This document shows, piece by piece, positions 1-10,830 of a stretch of 64,000 nucleotides of DNA. The notes below the pieces were generated by a model. That model was not told the DNA's origin. It searched no databases and saw only the letters and a program-made list of their open reading frames with translations. The stretch spans positions 21,946,370 to 22,010,369 of the forward strand of contig NC_045140.1 of the NCBI RefSeq assembly GCF_008831285.2, given 5' to 3'. Origin of the DNA: Nymphaea colorata. Taxonomy: Eukaryota > Streptophyta > Magnoliopsida > Nymphaeales > Nymphaeaceae. Numbering within the stretch: the stretch's first letter is position 1; each line of letters begins with the position of its first letter. The translations under genes were made by a program, and so were the position numbers.

Positions 1-103
1 ATCTGTTGGACTGATATCTAGAGCTTTGTGCTTTTCCTATGAACCTGTGTGTACCTGTTGCAGACCATATTGAAAAATGTCTTCCTACCTGATTATGCTG
101 CAG

Positions 104-1361
104 GTGACATCAAATAGAGACGCTTTGACAAAGCATTGCTGGCATCATAAAAGCTTAGCACTTTCAAATCTTGAGCAGAATGTGTGCCTACATCTAAACA
201 AATTGTCTATATCACAAATTGGGTTCTTTGAGCGTTTGTCTTGGATTCAGATGCTAGACCTTAGTCACAATGAGCTCCAAAATATTGACGGTACTGCTTC
301 TACATCCTATTAGTTATTTCTTAACATTTTTAGCAAAATTCTTAAGCAATATTCTATAGTTAGTTTTATGTCTGTATTGAACTCTAGCAGTCTGTTTGCA
401 TTTTTAACACTTCATATGTTTGCTCATGCACATAAAGGGAGTTCTTGGACCATGATACTGTATGGTAATGTACGTGCGTGTTTGCATTGCTTTAACCACC
501 AAATGTTAGGTCTTACCCTGTGGACGTGTTTAGAGTATCAAGTTTACTACGTCAATAACGTCTTTAGAATGACAGAGTTTTCTATGTCAGTAGGCTTATA
601 TACAGTTCAGTATCTTTGGTATTTTGCAAGCATCACGTGATTCCATTGGCGTTTGAAGTATGCTATAATATTGGCAGGAAAAGCATTACATGAAGGTGGT
701 GAACATCAAGTTGTCGTAATTCACTTTGACTCAACTTTAATACATGAATATAGTAAATCATGTTAAATATGGCTGAACTTTACTACATGAAGATAGTAGG
801 TAATTCTTGTTAAGCAAAGCCAAACATTAATTTTCCTTTCTATGTATTAGATCTGTGCAAGTGAAAAATGTCCTGCACAAGTTATGTGGGTGTGCATACC
901 CACACACAGAACTTGAATCTTATTTGTGACCACCAGTGGTGTCATGTTAATTTTTTTCTGGATCTTGTGCTAGGCCTGGAGGTCCTCCAACTTCTCACAT
1001 GTTTGAATCTCAGCCATAACAAGTTGAAAAGTTTCACAGCTCTAGATCCGTTGAGATTGTTGAAGCTATTGCGAGTGTTAGACATATCTAATAATGAGAT
1101 TGGTGCTCACTCTATTGACACTAAAGATATCTGTGTTGTTCCCCTCTATCAAACGGACGAGGATGTGAAATGAACATGGAAGAGTTGGCAAACGACAGAT
1201 TGGACGTGGTTCATAGTTGGGAGCTCTTACTGATGTTCAAGGATTTATCTTTGATACAATTAGACATGGCAGGGAATCCAAGCTATGATGAGAAGTGCAA
1301 AATGCTTCTGGAAAAGATCATCCCTTCGCTGAAATGGCTTAGTGGTGTCTCAGTTAATTGA
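104..1361 (+). CDS. RGTA1: Rab geranylgeranyl transferase alpha subunit, C-terminal LRR exons (partial, apparent frame break)
   Basis: These are the last exons of the plant Rab-GGTase alpha subunit, the prenyltransferase subunit that adds geranylgeranyl groups to Rab GTPases bound to REP in the cytosol. Exon A runs 104-290 (AG acceptor at 102-103, GT donor at 291) and encodes leucine-rich repeats including RLSWIQMLDLSHNELQNIDG. The next exon starts at 974 after a tag acceptor and continues in phase as LEVLQLLTCLNLSHNKLKSF. Plant RGTA proteins end in such LRRs, and the final residues PSLKWLSGV before the stop at 1359-1361 fit the family terminus. The catalytic N-terminal repeats lie left of the window. 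Oddity: the frame read from 974 meets TGA at 1171-1173, while the conserved tail (LMFKDLSLIQLDMAGN) is in another frame starting near 1170. No GT-AG intron of normal length bridges the two frames. This copy may therefore be damaged, or there is a base error. Family assignment is strong; functionality is uncertain. Confidence 0.82.
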
Positions 1362-2385
1362 TACCCAGGTCCTGTATGTTTAATCATCTTATTTGGTTTA
1401 ATGTAATTTATATTTTACATTTTTATTATATGCAACAATGTATTCGCAGGCTGCCCGGATGTTAGTTATCAGTGAGTTTCGGAATGCATTTTTTGCAGGA
1501 TAAACTTCTCCAGGTTGATCTAATAAGAAATTCTTCATTTTTTTAGTAGGCAAATAAATCCACACGGCTGTTTACATCGTGAGTGCGGACGAACAACCTT
1601 CTTACCTTGAGTTTTTCTAAAATATAAAAAAGTGATGCAGGACGCAAGTGAGAGTATCAGTGTTCAAATTACATTGCTCCTAGCTCGTACTCCACTCATC
1701 TGGAAACTAAACCGGGCGCAACCCATGCTTGACCACACTTGCGAGACCTTAAAGGCCAGCCAATATGCGACCACTGATCGAAGCAAGGCAATGGAGGGCC
1801 TGTTTAGCTAGCCGGAAAAGGAAACGGCCTCGTGATGTCGGAGAAGTTAGATCAAATGATTCTGCGGCCATTTTATGGTGCTGTATGATGACACTATGAC
1901 GGAGAAGAAAAGAATCTTGCAATTGGAGGCAATGCAGCACCATAGTCTTTACCTTTTCCATCGTTCTCCACAATAGAATAACAAAAGCAAATTGATATAA
2001 CAACCTGCCCACAACGAGTAGGAGTTTGCCCAACCCGTTGCCTATTCTGGAAATAAAAAAACGACAGAAAACAAAAAACAAATGATGAAGGGCAATCAAA
2101 CAAGAATAATATTTATGAGAACCTGGAGTCATGGTAGGTCCGACTATCACTGCTACCATTCTTTTGCCATTAATGATACTTGAAATGTTTACGCCCCACA
2201 AATTTCATGGATCCATTACATGTGCTTGGTCCCAAGGATGAGGGATCATTTAACTTTTCTGTTAATGGGAGGAGCCATCCATATATATATAATAGAGAGA
2301 CATGGTGCTCCTCTGGTTTTAATATGATAAAAGTTATTGTTTGATAAATGTCTCAAGCTAAGATCAAGACAACTGAATAAGATGC

Positions 2386-2388
<3 letters not shown>

Positions 2389-2459
<71 letters not shown>
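2389..2459. repeat. (CA)n-(TA)n compound microsatellite
   Basis: About 24 CA/AC dinucleotides (2389-2437) run directly into about 11 AT dinucleotides (2437-2459). Overlapping apparent open frames here are repeat artefacts. Confidence 0.97.
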
Positions 2460-4045
2460 AAATCAAAGATACATGTGATAGTTGGCGGAACACTTTTGGC
2501 TTGCAAACGAGTTTGTCCACATGAAGATGATTGTGAAGACCCACATTGCACATGAGGGTGGACCTAACCAGCAACAGCGAGCTAATCATTCATGAAATCC
2601 ATTTTAAAATAAGATTCTTCTTATAAATTAAACATGATACACTTTCATGGTAGGTTCCAGGATTTGGACAAAGCCGTGGGTCATATCCATTGCCTCCTGG
2701 CTCAACCACTATCGAGATCAGCAAGGAAGAAAAGAAGAGAACGATGAAGCATTCCAAAAGAACCGAATCGTAGTGATAACTTAAGGTACCATTAAAAGGC
2801 GAACTGAATTGCCTGCAGAATCAGAAAAGGAACCAGAATGTTTATATAAAGGGAAACGATGATGAAATTTTCTGAAAAAATTTGTAAGGTATCTTGAATA
2901 TGAAATTTTAGCCAACGATGATGAGAGTGCATCGTATCATAAATCTGAATAGTTACGATACGTATCACAAGATACAACCCTATATCGTACATAATATGTA
3001 GAATACTGATTAAAATATTAGAACGTCTATGTGAAAGGATGATCTGCTTTGATTGTTTCCAAATGTAGATCGAATATAAGTGACACCAAATCTATTGTCG
3101 AAGAAATTAGGTCCAAGCTGCTTGAATTGAGCCCGGTATTCGTTCTGGTCTAACTCAAGATCAGCAACCAACTAGAACATGTCGAGTTTGGATCTGAGGA
3201 CGGATCAAATTATCCATTCTATTAGCACCAATGAGTCTAGCTCTTGGTGTTGCTACTTTGAATCAGTTGGTTCATTCTTTTAAAGGCTAAGAATCAATGA
3301 ACATAATGATGGTGATTAAAATGGCTGGGTTTGGTTGGGGATCCAAAAAATTTTTATGGATCCAAGCTCCCAGAAGAATCTGATCGTCCGGTTCCCAACA
3401 GGGCGACTGCCATGTTTTAAATGTAATTTATTAGCGGGGGAAGATTTAAGAAACACCATTACTTTATACGTTACTTTTATATGAATTAAGAACAAATTGG
3501 CGACAAAATTTAAAGCATGAACAACAAACAGCTGCTACCTTGTTAGTATATATATATATCTTTTTGGAAACAGTTGACATATTAATAACATTAAAAGTTT
3601 CTCTAAAAAAATAATGGAAGGAAAATCACGACAAGTTTCATTGGAAACGCAATAGCGTTGCACTCCTTTGTCAACGGCATGTTTCGGAAATCCAATGAGC
3701 TTGTTGGATTTTTCTTGGAAATTTTCGAAATAAAATCTGGATTTTTTTAACTGAAAATCTCGAATTTCAGGGAAAAAAGTGGATATTTAGGACAGTAGGT
3801 CACAAGTAAATTCATAGTTAAAGAGATCTTGCCCTCTGACTTCTGACTATCCATTAATTGCACACAGCTTTTGTGGCAACACGGGGAACACATCTTGTAT
3901 AAATTCTAGAATTTAACCTCAGTAAAAGTTAAAAAAAAATTACAACCCAGCGTCTAGAGAGTTCATATCACCTCTTTGGTAATTAAAAAAGAGATCACTC
4001 TGGTAAAAAATGACCATCCACGTCATAAATTATTTCCTAATTAAA

Positions 4046-4330
4046 TAAGAATCCGGCAGAGGGAACAAGGAAGGGGCAGATGCTGCCCACGTGGCAGACA
4101 GCGATCGGCCTCGTGGGCCCGCCCTGTAGACACGTTTCTCTTGGGTCCCACAACATGGGTGGACCCCACACATTTTGACGTCAGCGGCTCTCGCTGGTCG
4201 TGTTATTCGGCCATCATTGTTACCAACTTTGCTTTCATACAATTAAAAGTTTGGGTTTGTGGTTACGTTGGAGTCTGACTCTTCGATCGCTACTACGCCG
4301 CAGGCCACAATCTTCGTTTTTTTTTTCGGT
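4046..4330. promoter_or_regulatory. Promoter-like GC-rich island with G-box, site II and CRE-type palindrome
   Basis: A GC-rich island in AT-rich DNA. It carries CACGTG at 4088-4093 (in CCCACGTGGCA), a GTGGGCCC site II-like element near 4115, and the bZIP palindrome TGACGTCA at 4176-4183. These are typical plant promoter elements. No clear coding gene follows on either side; a 60-codon frame at 4465-4647 (+) has no recognised family. It could be the promoter of a noncoding transcript or a relic. The motifs are seen directly; the promoter role is inferred. Confidence 0.35.
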
Positions 4331-6515
4331 AATAATTTGGAAAGTTTTAGATTTATGGATTTCCTTTTGTTCTTAAATTAGGAAATGAATTTTCTAACTA
4401 ATTTTAGAAATTAATTAGTTGAGAAAATAAAAACTTTCGCATTGAAGCTATTTCTTCGATCCTTTTGCTCCTTATTTGTTCATGCTTCTTTGGCCATTTC
4501 TCAGTCAAATGCTTCGGTGAATTGGAAAAAGAAGGGCCTTCTCTCCCATTCGCTGTTACTGATAATTTGAGCGTGAATTTTGAATGGATTCTCTGCACCG
4601 GAAATTCTCCGTTTGCAAGAAAGATTTTTTCAGATGGGCAGCGATAGATTCTGTCATAATTTAACTTGGGAAGGAAAAAGTCGCTTTTTGAGAGTTTTTA
4701 GACCTGGGTATTAATGAAACTGTAATGACATCACTCGGGGTTAAGTGTTGGGAAGCTAAATTTTTTCTTGCTTGTATTTGCATCACTTTTAGCGCTAGAA
4801 CCGAAAAATTGTGAAGCACACAGTAGCACAGTCTCTTACTTTCGGAGGTGTTCTTCTTTTTGGACTATCGGATTTTCTCATCACCAAAACGGTTTTTGAA
4901 ATCCCTGTGAACAGATCTATATCTCTACCAGTCCATCCAAATTCAGTATGTCACCGGCGCATAAATCACAATATATATTAAAAGTAATGGAACAACGACT
5001 AATATAGTTTTCATTGTTTTCCTATACGAACAACGACAAATCAATGCTTGAGCCCCCCAAGGTTTCTGCTAACTGTATGCAGACTAACTTACAATCATAC
5101 AGTTCAGCAAATCATATTAGTATTAGGTGGGAAATTCGTTAAAATCGCCTACCAAACACAAAAGATGATGGTTGACCTATCTTACCAGAGGAATCTAAAG
5201 CCTTCACCAAGTGGGCACACAAAGAAACATGTATGTATACATATATATATATATATATTGTGAAGGTACTAGGTAAGTTGACTTTGCAAGGAATTAATAG
5301 TTAAGAAAAGAGATTTCACAGTGAAGGTTGAGTGTGGGCTCGGTGGCCGGAGGCAAAGACAGCCGGCTCCGCCCCACGTTCTACCAGCCACAATTCCCCA
5401 GAGCAACGCGGCAGTCAGTGCAGCTACCAAAAATTCTTATCCCAAGGTGCCACTACATAAACGAAGGCGGATTACTAAAATGTACTGCAAGTGAAGGAAA
5501 GGCTTGTTACTAAATACGTAGAAAAAAGTATTGCCAAATCTAGTGCGAGAAAGAAACGAGAGAGAGGGAGAAATCGAAAAGTGTGGCGTCCCCAGGAAAT
5601 GGCATAAGAAGATTCATGGAATAAGCCTTTCATTTCATGTATGTGGGTTTGGCATTGGGTTCCCTATGGGTAAGAAGATGGGTTGATGCTGCTTTGATTC
5701 CATGCTTCGTAATTGCTAGGACATAAGGCCCTACAGGGGCCTCAATTGCCCCCTTCTTCTCATACAAGGTTTCAGTAGAAGTTGTTGTCAAGGAATATAT
5801 GGTAGCTCATGGAAGATATCTCATTCAATTCGAAGGGTGGCATAGGAGCATAAACCACCAACATGGAACCTCCCCTCCAGCATGGAACCCCATTCATCTT
5901 GGAGGCTATTAATGAATAGTCCTGTTATGATTTGACATGCATGGCGGAAATGACTAAAAGGTGAGTTGGGAAGCCATGGATCTCTAATTTCCTTAGAGCA
6001 TCTGGCAAGTTAAGCTCGTGGCTGTTGTGAAACCACGCATGATCTTAGATCCTTCAATATGATATTTAAAAATGAAAAAGAAATACACTAGTCGCTCATT
6101 CAAGCACATGAATCTTTGTAAGATTCAAACCCCCTTTTGATCAAATTTTCAAATGTTGAGCGCAAGAAGATCCAAAGATCTCGCGTGTGCTACACTTTGA
6201 GATCAACTGATTGGATATATGATCTAAGGGACAAATATTACTAGACAAATGGCGCACAGGTAGTTCTCTCGCAGAAGAAAGACTCGTTGTACCTAGTAAT
6301 AACTTACCAGCAACGGAGAAACTACCTAGGATTTTCACCATCTGATTTCTTTATTCCCTCTTGGCCGGTAAACAAAGCTTGGCCCACCATCCAATACGCG
6401 CTTCCTCTCTCTCTCTCGCTCTCTGTTTCCTTTAAAAGGGAGCCATGGCCACCTTTCAACGGCAGAGACCTCTCTTCTAGCATTATTGCCTTTCGATCCT
6501 CATCTTCTCTTCCAA

Positions 6516-7838
6516 ATGGGTCACATACTTCTCAGAGATTCAGACCTTGATCTGAGCTTCAATAGCCGGTCTTCTTGTTCTGACAGTGACCGGACCAGCG
6601 TCTCTAGCTCGCGGAGCAGCGTCAGCCTATCCGACATCCGCCACTCCTCCGCTGGAATCCGGCAAGGCCACCATCGGAACGACCCCCTTTGGTCTCCCAT
6701 AAAGTCGGTGACCCTCCAGGACGGCGGCGTGGACATCCGCCACCTTGAGCTCATCCGCCAACTGGGTAGCGGCGACGTCGGCCGGGTCTTTCTCTGCAAC
6801 CTCAAGGGCTTCGAGCAGGCGAAGTACGCGCTCAAGGTCATAGACCGAGAGGCGCTAGCCCTCCGAAACAAGCACAAGGTTCCCCATGTACAGATAGAGT
6901 CGCAGTTGCTCTCTACCTTCGACCACCCTTTCCTTCCTACCCTCTATTCTAAATTTGAGTTCCGCCATTACACTTGCTTCCTCATGGATTATTGCTCGGG
7001 TGGGGATCTTCACGGCCTCCTGAAGAGGCAGCCAGGCAGCCGTTTTGAGCCTTGCGATGTTAGGTTCTTCGCCGCAGAGGTGCTGATTGCACTGGAGTAC
7101 CTCCATTCTAGAGGCATAGTTTATCGAGATTTAAAGCCGGAAAACGTTCTTCGACGAGAAGACGGCCATGTTATGTTAACAGATTTTGATCTCTGCTTTC
7201 TTTCCGATGTGGATCCTAAGCTTCTAAGTCCGGCGATGGCCAACAGAGGGACCAGCACTGGCTGTTTCAGTCACTGGCAAAGGCCTAAGCCCGGGGGAAT
7301 GCCGGAATTCGTCGCCGAGCCCAGCTCCTCGTCGAGAGCGTGCGTCGGGACCCACGAGTATCTTGCGCCGGAGATAATCTCCGGCAAGGGCCACGGCAGC
7401 GGCGTCGACTGGTGGGCCTTTGGGGTGTTCTTGTATGAAATGCTGTATGGGTGCACGCCCTTCAAGGGCGGAAGCAAGGAGGAGACGTTGAGGAATATCA
7501 TGTCCAAGCCGCTAAAATTCCCCGCCGGCTCCTCCGACCGGCCGGATCTTACGGCGGCGAACGACCTCATACGGAGGCTGCTGGTAAAGGACCCCAGAAA
7601 GAGACTAGGGTGCTGTAAGGGTGCTGCCGAAGTAAAAAACCACACTTTCTTCGATAAGATCCAGTGGCCGTTGATACGTTCGTGTTCCCCGCCGAGGTTT
7701 GACGGCAATGGCCGAAGGAGGAGGCATGTGATCGTGGTAAGAAAGGGAAGGAAGGGGATTGTCAGGGGCGGTTGGTCCTGGAAGAAGTTGTATTCCTGGT
7801 TAGCCTCGCGTCGCAGGCGTGAACGTAGAAGGGCTTAA
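6516..7838 (+). CDS. WAG1: AGCVIII protein kinase, WAG/PINOID type
   Basis: Single-exon gene for a 440-residue serine/threonine kinase of the plant AGCVIII family. PINOID/WAG kinases phosphorylate the loop of PIN auxin exporters at the plasma membrane and set auxin-flow polarity. The start is the ATG at 6516; the frame is open further 5' but has no other ATG. The N-terminus (DSDLDLSFNS, then Ser-rich to residue 40) resembles WAG1/WAG2. Visible kinase motifs: glycine loop LGSGDVGRV (83-91), Lys107, Glu128, YRDLKPEN (203-210), DFD (223-225) replacing DFG as in all AGCVIII kinases, a ~50-residue insertion in the activation segment, then CVGTHEYLAPE (276-286) and VDWWAFG. The Arg/Trp-rich tail (RRRR, WSWKKLYSW) is probably a lipid-binding basic patch. 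There is no C-terminal PIF motif, as in WAG proteins. Family is certain; WAG1 versus WAG2 orthology is not resolved. Confidence 0.95.
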   Translation: MGHILLRDSDLDLSFNSRSSCSDSDRTSVSSSRSSVSLSDIRHSSAGIRQGHHRNDPLWSPIKSVTLQDGGVDIRHLELIRQLGSGDVGRVFLCNLKGFEQAKYALKVIDREALALRNKHKVPHVQIESQLLSTFDHPFLPTLYSKFEFRHYTCFLMDYCSGGDLHGLLKRQPGSRFEPCDVRFFAAEVLIALEYLHSRGIVYRDLKPENVLRREDGHVMLTDFDLCFLSDVDPKLLSPAMANRGTSTGCFSHWQRPKPGGMPEFVAEPSSSSRACVGTHEYLAPEIISGKGHGSGVDWWAFGVFLYEMLYGCTPFKGGSKEETLRNIMSKPLKFPAGSSDRPDLTAANDLIRRLLVKDPRKRLGCCKGAAEVKNHTFFDKIQWPLIRSCSPPRFDGNGRRRRHVIVVRKGRKGIVRGGWSWKKLYSWLASRRRRERRRA

Positions 7839-8251
7839 AGTTTTCCTTTTATTTTCTCTAATAGGGAGAAACTTTTACAGGGAGGCCGAGAGATCGAGAA
7901 AGAGTTAGTCTTTTTTTTATCAAAGTTTCTCTTCTTTTTACTGCTCATGGAAGGTCACATGTACATTTTGAAGTTGTAGGAGGGACCTTGTAAAAACGAG
8001 ATCGAGTTTATAAGAATTTATTTGACTTCAGAAAGTGAAATGTTTCATCTTTTAAACCTGTGTCTGGTGCAGAAGGAAATATGTCTTTGGGCCGTACGTA
8101 TTGATCTGTAACATGTTGGGCATAACATGGTCCAAAAATTTATCTAAAGCTTCAAGTTTTGTACATCTACACAAAGAGATGCTGCGTTTGAACCCTCTTC
8201 ACCTGTTGTTTTGTACAGCTCAAAGTCTCGGGTTTGTTGAAAATAGACTCT

Positions 8252-8274
8252 TCTCTCTCTCTCTCTCTCTCTCT
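8252..8274. repeat. (CT)n microsatellite
   Basis: About 11 CT repeats downstream of the WAG-type kinase. Confidence 0.93.
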
Positions 8275-10599
8275 TTGGAGATCTGCCCAACTTCCAGTTG
8301 TTAGAAAGAAAAAAAAAACCTTTAATTATATATCTCTCTCCACGTGCATGCACATGATAATGTAGTTTACTGGCACAAATTCATGATATATATCTCAAGT
8401 TAAAGGGCTCACTAACTGCCTCAGATAACCTCTTTTGGTCTTGAAGTTATATTTTGACGTGTGATAGTTGCAGAAATTATTCCATTGAACGCCATTAATT
8501 CTATCTAAGATATCCTCGACCTGAAGCATTGGTTGTTCCCCGATTGCTGCAAGCCTACAAGTCACGTTTATATGGAGGATCATGGCCAGATTTGTAGAGG
8601 CTTGGAAATCATTAGCGAGCAGGCCGAGTATGAAGACGGTCAATAATGAGAACGTTAGCTATGGCCATTAGAATATTTGACGAGTAGGTAATAGAAACCT
8701 CAGTCTCGTTCTTTCGAGGCATGATGGTCGGAGCTCACTCCAGGTTTTACCGATCTCAAAGAACAGACCCACCAAGTTATCGGATCCTTAAACAGTTCAT
8801 CACCACCAAGAAAAAAGAAAAGAGATAAAAAGGAGCAAATCTTTTTGAAAAGATTTCACGGGAGGGGGAAGGTTCTATGAGATGTCCCTTTTAGCTAAAC
8901 TGGACGGTTTAATGATTAAGATTCATAAATCACTCTTTATCCTTAGGTTAGAATAATGCATCTTTCTCTTTTCTTTATTATGAGCAGTGTAGAGAACAGA
9001 TGCACCTGGTTGACATTATTAAGAGGTGAAATCTAAGATCATCATTAAGAAGGATGTAGTTATCACGTATACAATGACTTTATAATTACGGGTTCTTCGT
9101 TGTTCATGCATCAGATTCATTGTCTGCCCAAAGAGGTGGATGGTTGCCTAATCCCCATACAGAGTGACCCCTCCCTACGCGTCAAATTTGATAGATCCGA
9201 GTACATCTAATCTGAGATGACCAACTTCATCTTGGAGGTGCAGATTACTTGCACGAGTGCAATATTTGATCCATTAACATACAAAACATGTTTCTGCTAT
9301 GAACTGCTGCTAAAAATCATACTTCGAAGGTCTGATGCATGTGAGGATTTGAATCATTCGGGTAGCTCTTTTCTAAACAAATTCCAACATAAAACTAATA
9401 TTTGCTTGTGCCACTAAATACATTACAAACTTACAGATGTTGCATTATCTTTCGGTGGGCAGAAAAAATCGATGCAAAGAGTTTCACTCCTGCTGTTCGA
9501 ACTTCTATGAATGTGAAGCCTAAAGATAGATACTAAAATACAGAAAGGAACTAAACTCCGATTCTCCAATATTTCTTATCAGAAAGCACCAAAACTCAAA
9601 AGTAAAGACTGTAAGAATGCAAATAGACCATATAAACCCAAACGGCATCTCGCTGTCACTCTTCATCCGCGAATTCCTGTTTATTTGTCTACATATGATG
9701 AACCATCATCATCATCATCTGCCACTGACCGTGGTCCACATGAGCTTGTGGTTGCGGATTCATCGCCTGGTTGATGTGGCCCAGCAATGAGCAAGCATGT
9801 TAAAAAATGTGCCTAAGCGCATTTAAAGGCCTTCATAAGATACAACCCAGAGGTGGACAAGGCATGTCTGTCAATGCATATGATGAGGATGATGATCACG
9901 AGTGTCATGTCACATCATGCTCCCGCCACCTTCAACATCCATTCTCTGGATAATTGAGACCCCGTGGCTGCATTGCCAATTGACCATGATGATCCCTCGC
10001 ATGTTTCAACATCATGAGAAGAAACAGAGAGTGTGAGGACATGGCCGAAAAGTATCATGGGACGAGGGAGCATATGCATGTGTTTGATTTTATCGAGTGT
10101 CGGTAACGTACAGGCCATTTAATAAAGTTGTGAAAAATACATCTCATGCACTGCCAAAGTGTTAGCAAATTTAATGGGGAGAGCTAAGATAGTAAGCTGC
10201 GATCTGGCTGTTATATGAGTGGCTACACTTTTGATTTCTTATTTCTCTTTGCACAAATTGAAGTCATGAGCATAGAAGTACTGGAGGTGGAAAAAGTATA
10301 TTTGGATGACACCTTAAAATAATATTAATCAGATTTTATGATAGTCGTCTTTTCTAACTTGCTTCTGAAACCTGATTTTTGGGATGACGAAAGAAAAGAT
10401 CGAAACTGAGTTTTTTTTTTTTTCTCGAATTCGGTGCCAACATTCACACAAATATGTTTTAAACATGGTTTCGCAAGGAAAACAACAATTTGCATCCAAA
10501 ATGGCATTTAAGAGTGTCATCCAATGCCAATAAATCCAATTTAGATCATATATTCGACCGAACCATAAAAAAAAAAAGGATATGGAAAAAATTGTGATA

Positions 10600-10830
10600 T
10601 TAAGAATTCAAATCAGATTTGGATATAAGAAACCACACCTGATCGGATTCCAAACTAACTAAATGTCGACGAGATTCGGATTTGGATCGGCTACAGTTTC
10701 AGTTTTAAGTAAATATCCTACACTCAATGTCTATAATATGGTTTGGATTCGGTTTAAAATATCAGATTCAGATTTGGATGTTAATTTAAAGATTGGATTC
10801 GGATTCTGGATTTGGATGTGGTATACAATT
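10600..10830. repeat. Degenerate GATTCGGATTTGGAT-type repeat
   Basis: Variants of GATTCGGATTTGGAT recur many times (for example around 10675, 10743, 10767, 10795 and 10807). The pattern is too irregular for a clean tandem array and looks like an eroded dispersed or minisatellite repeat. Confidence 0.5.

Larger units (their letters stand above)
1362..6515. other. Intergenic spacer between Rab-GGTase alpha and WAG-type kinase
   Basis: About 5 kb without a convincing coding gene. It contains the 3' UTR of the upstream gene (to roughly 1600), a compound CA/TA microsatellite near 2.4 kb, a GC-rich promoter-like island at about 4046-4330 and a short TA repeat at 5240-5258. Open frames here are short and show no recognisable family. 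The last ~100 bases hold a CT-rich stretch (about 6402-6426) and TTTAAAAGGG at 6431-6440, which probably belong to the promoter or 5' UTR of the kinase gene. Confidence 0.6.

Noticed and set aside
1133-1182. A 50-nt intron to repair the Rab-GGTase frame
   Set aside because: Shorter than normal plant introns and it removes conserved spacing.
2246-2589. Frames over the CA/TA microsatellite
   Set aside because: Products are Thr-His or Cys-Val dipeptide runs from the repeat.
6486-6515. Kinase start at 6486
   Set aside because: The codon there is TTG. The first ATG in frame is 6516, and the protein from there aligns with WAG N-termini.
6521-7708. Minus-strand frames opposite the WAG-type kinase
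   Set aside because: Shadows of the GC-rich kinase coding sequence.
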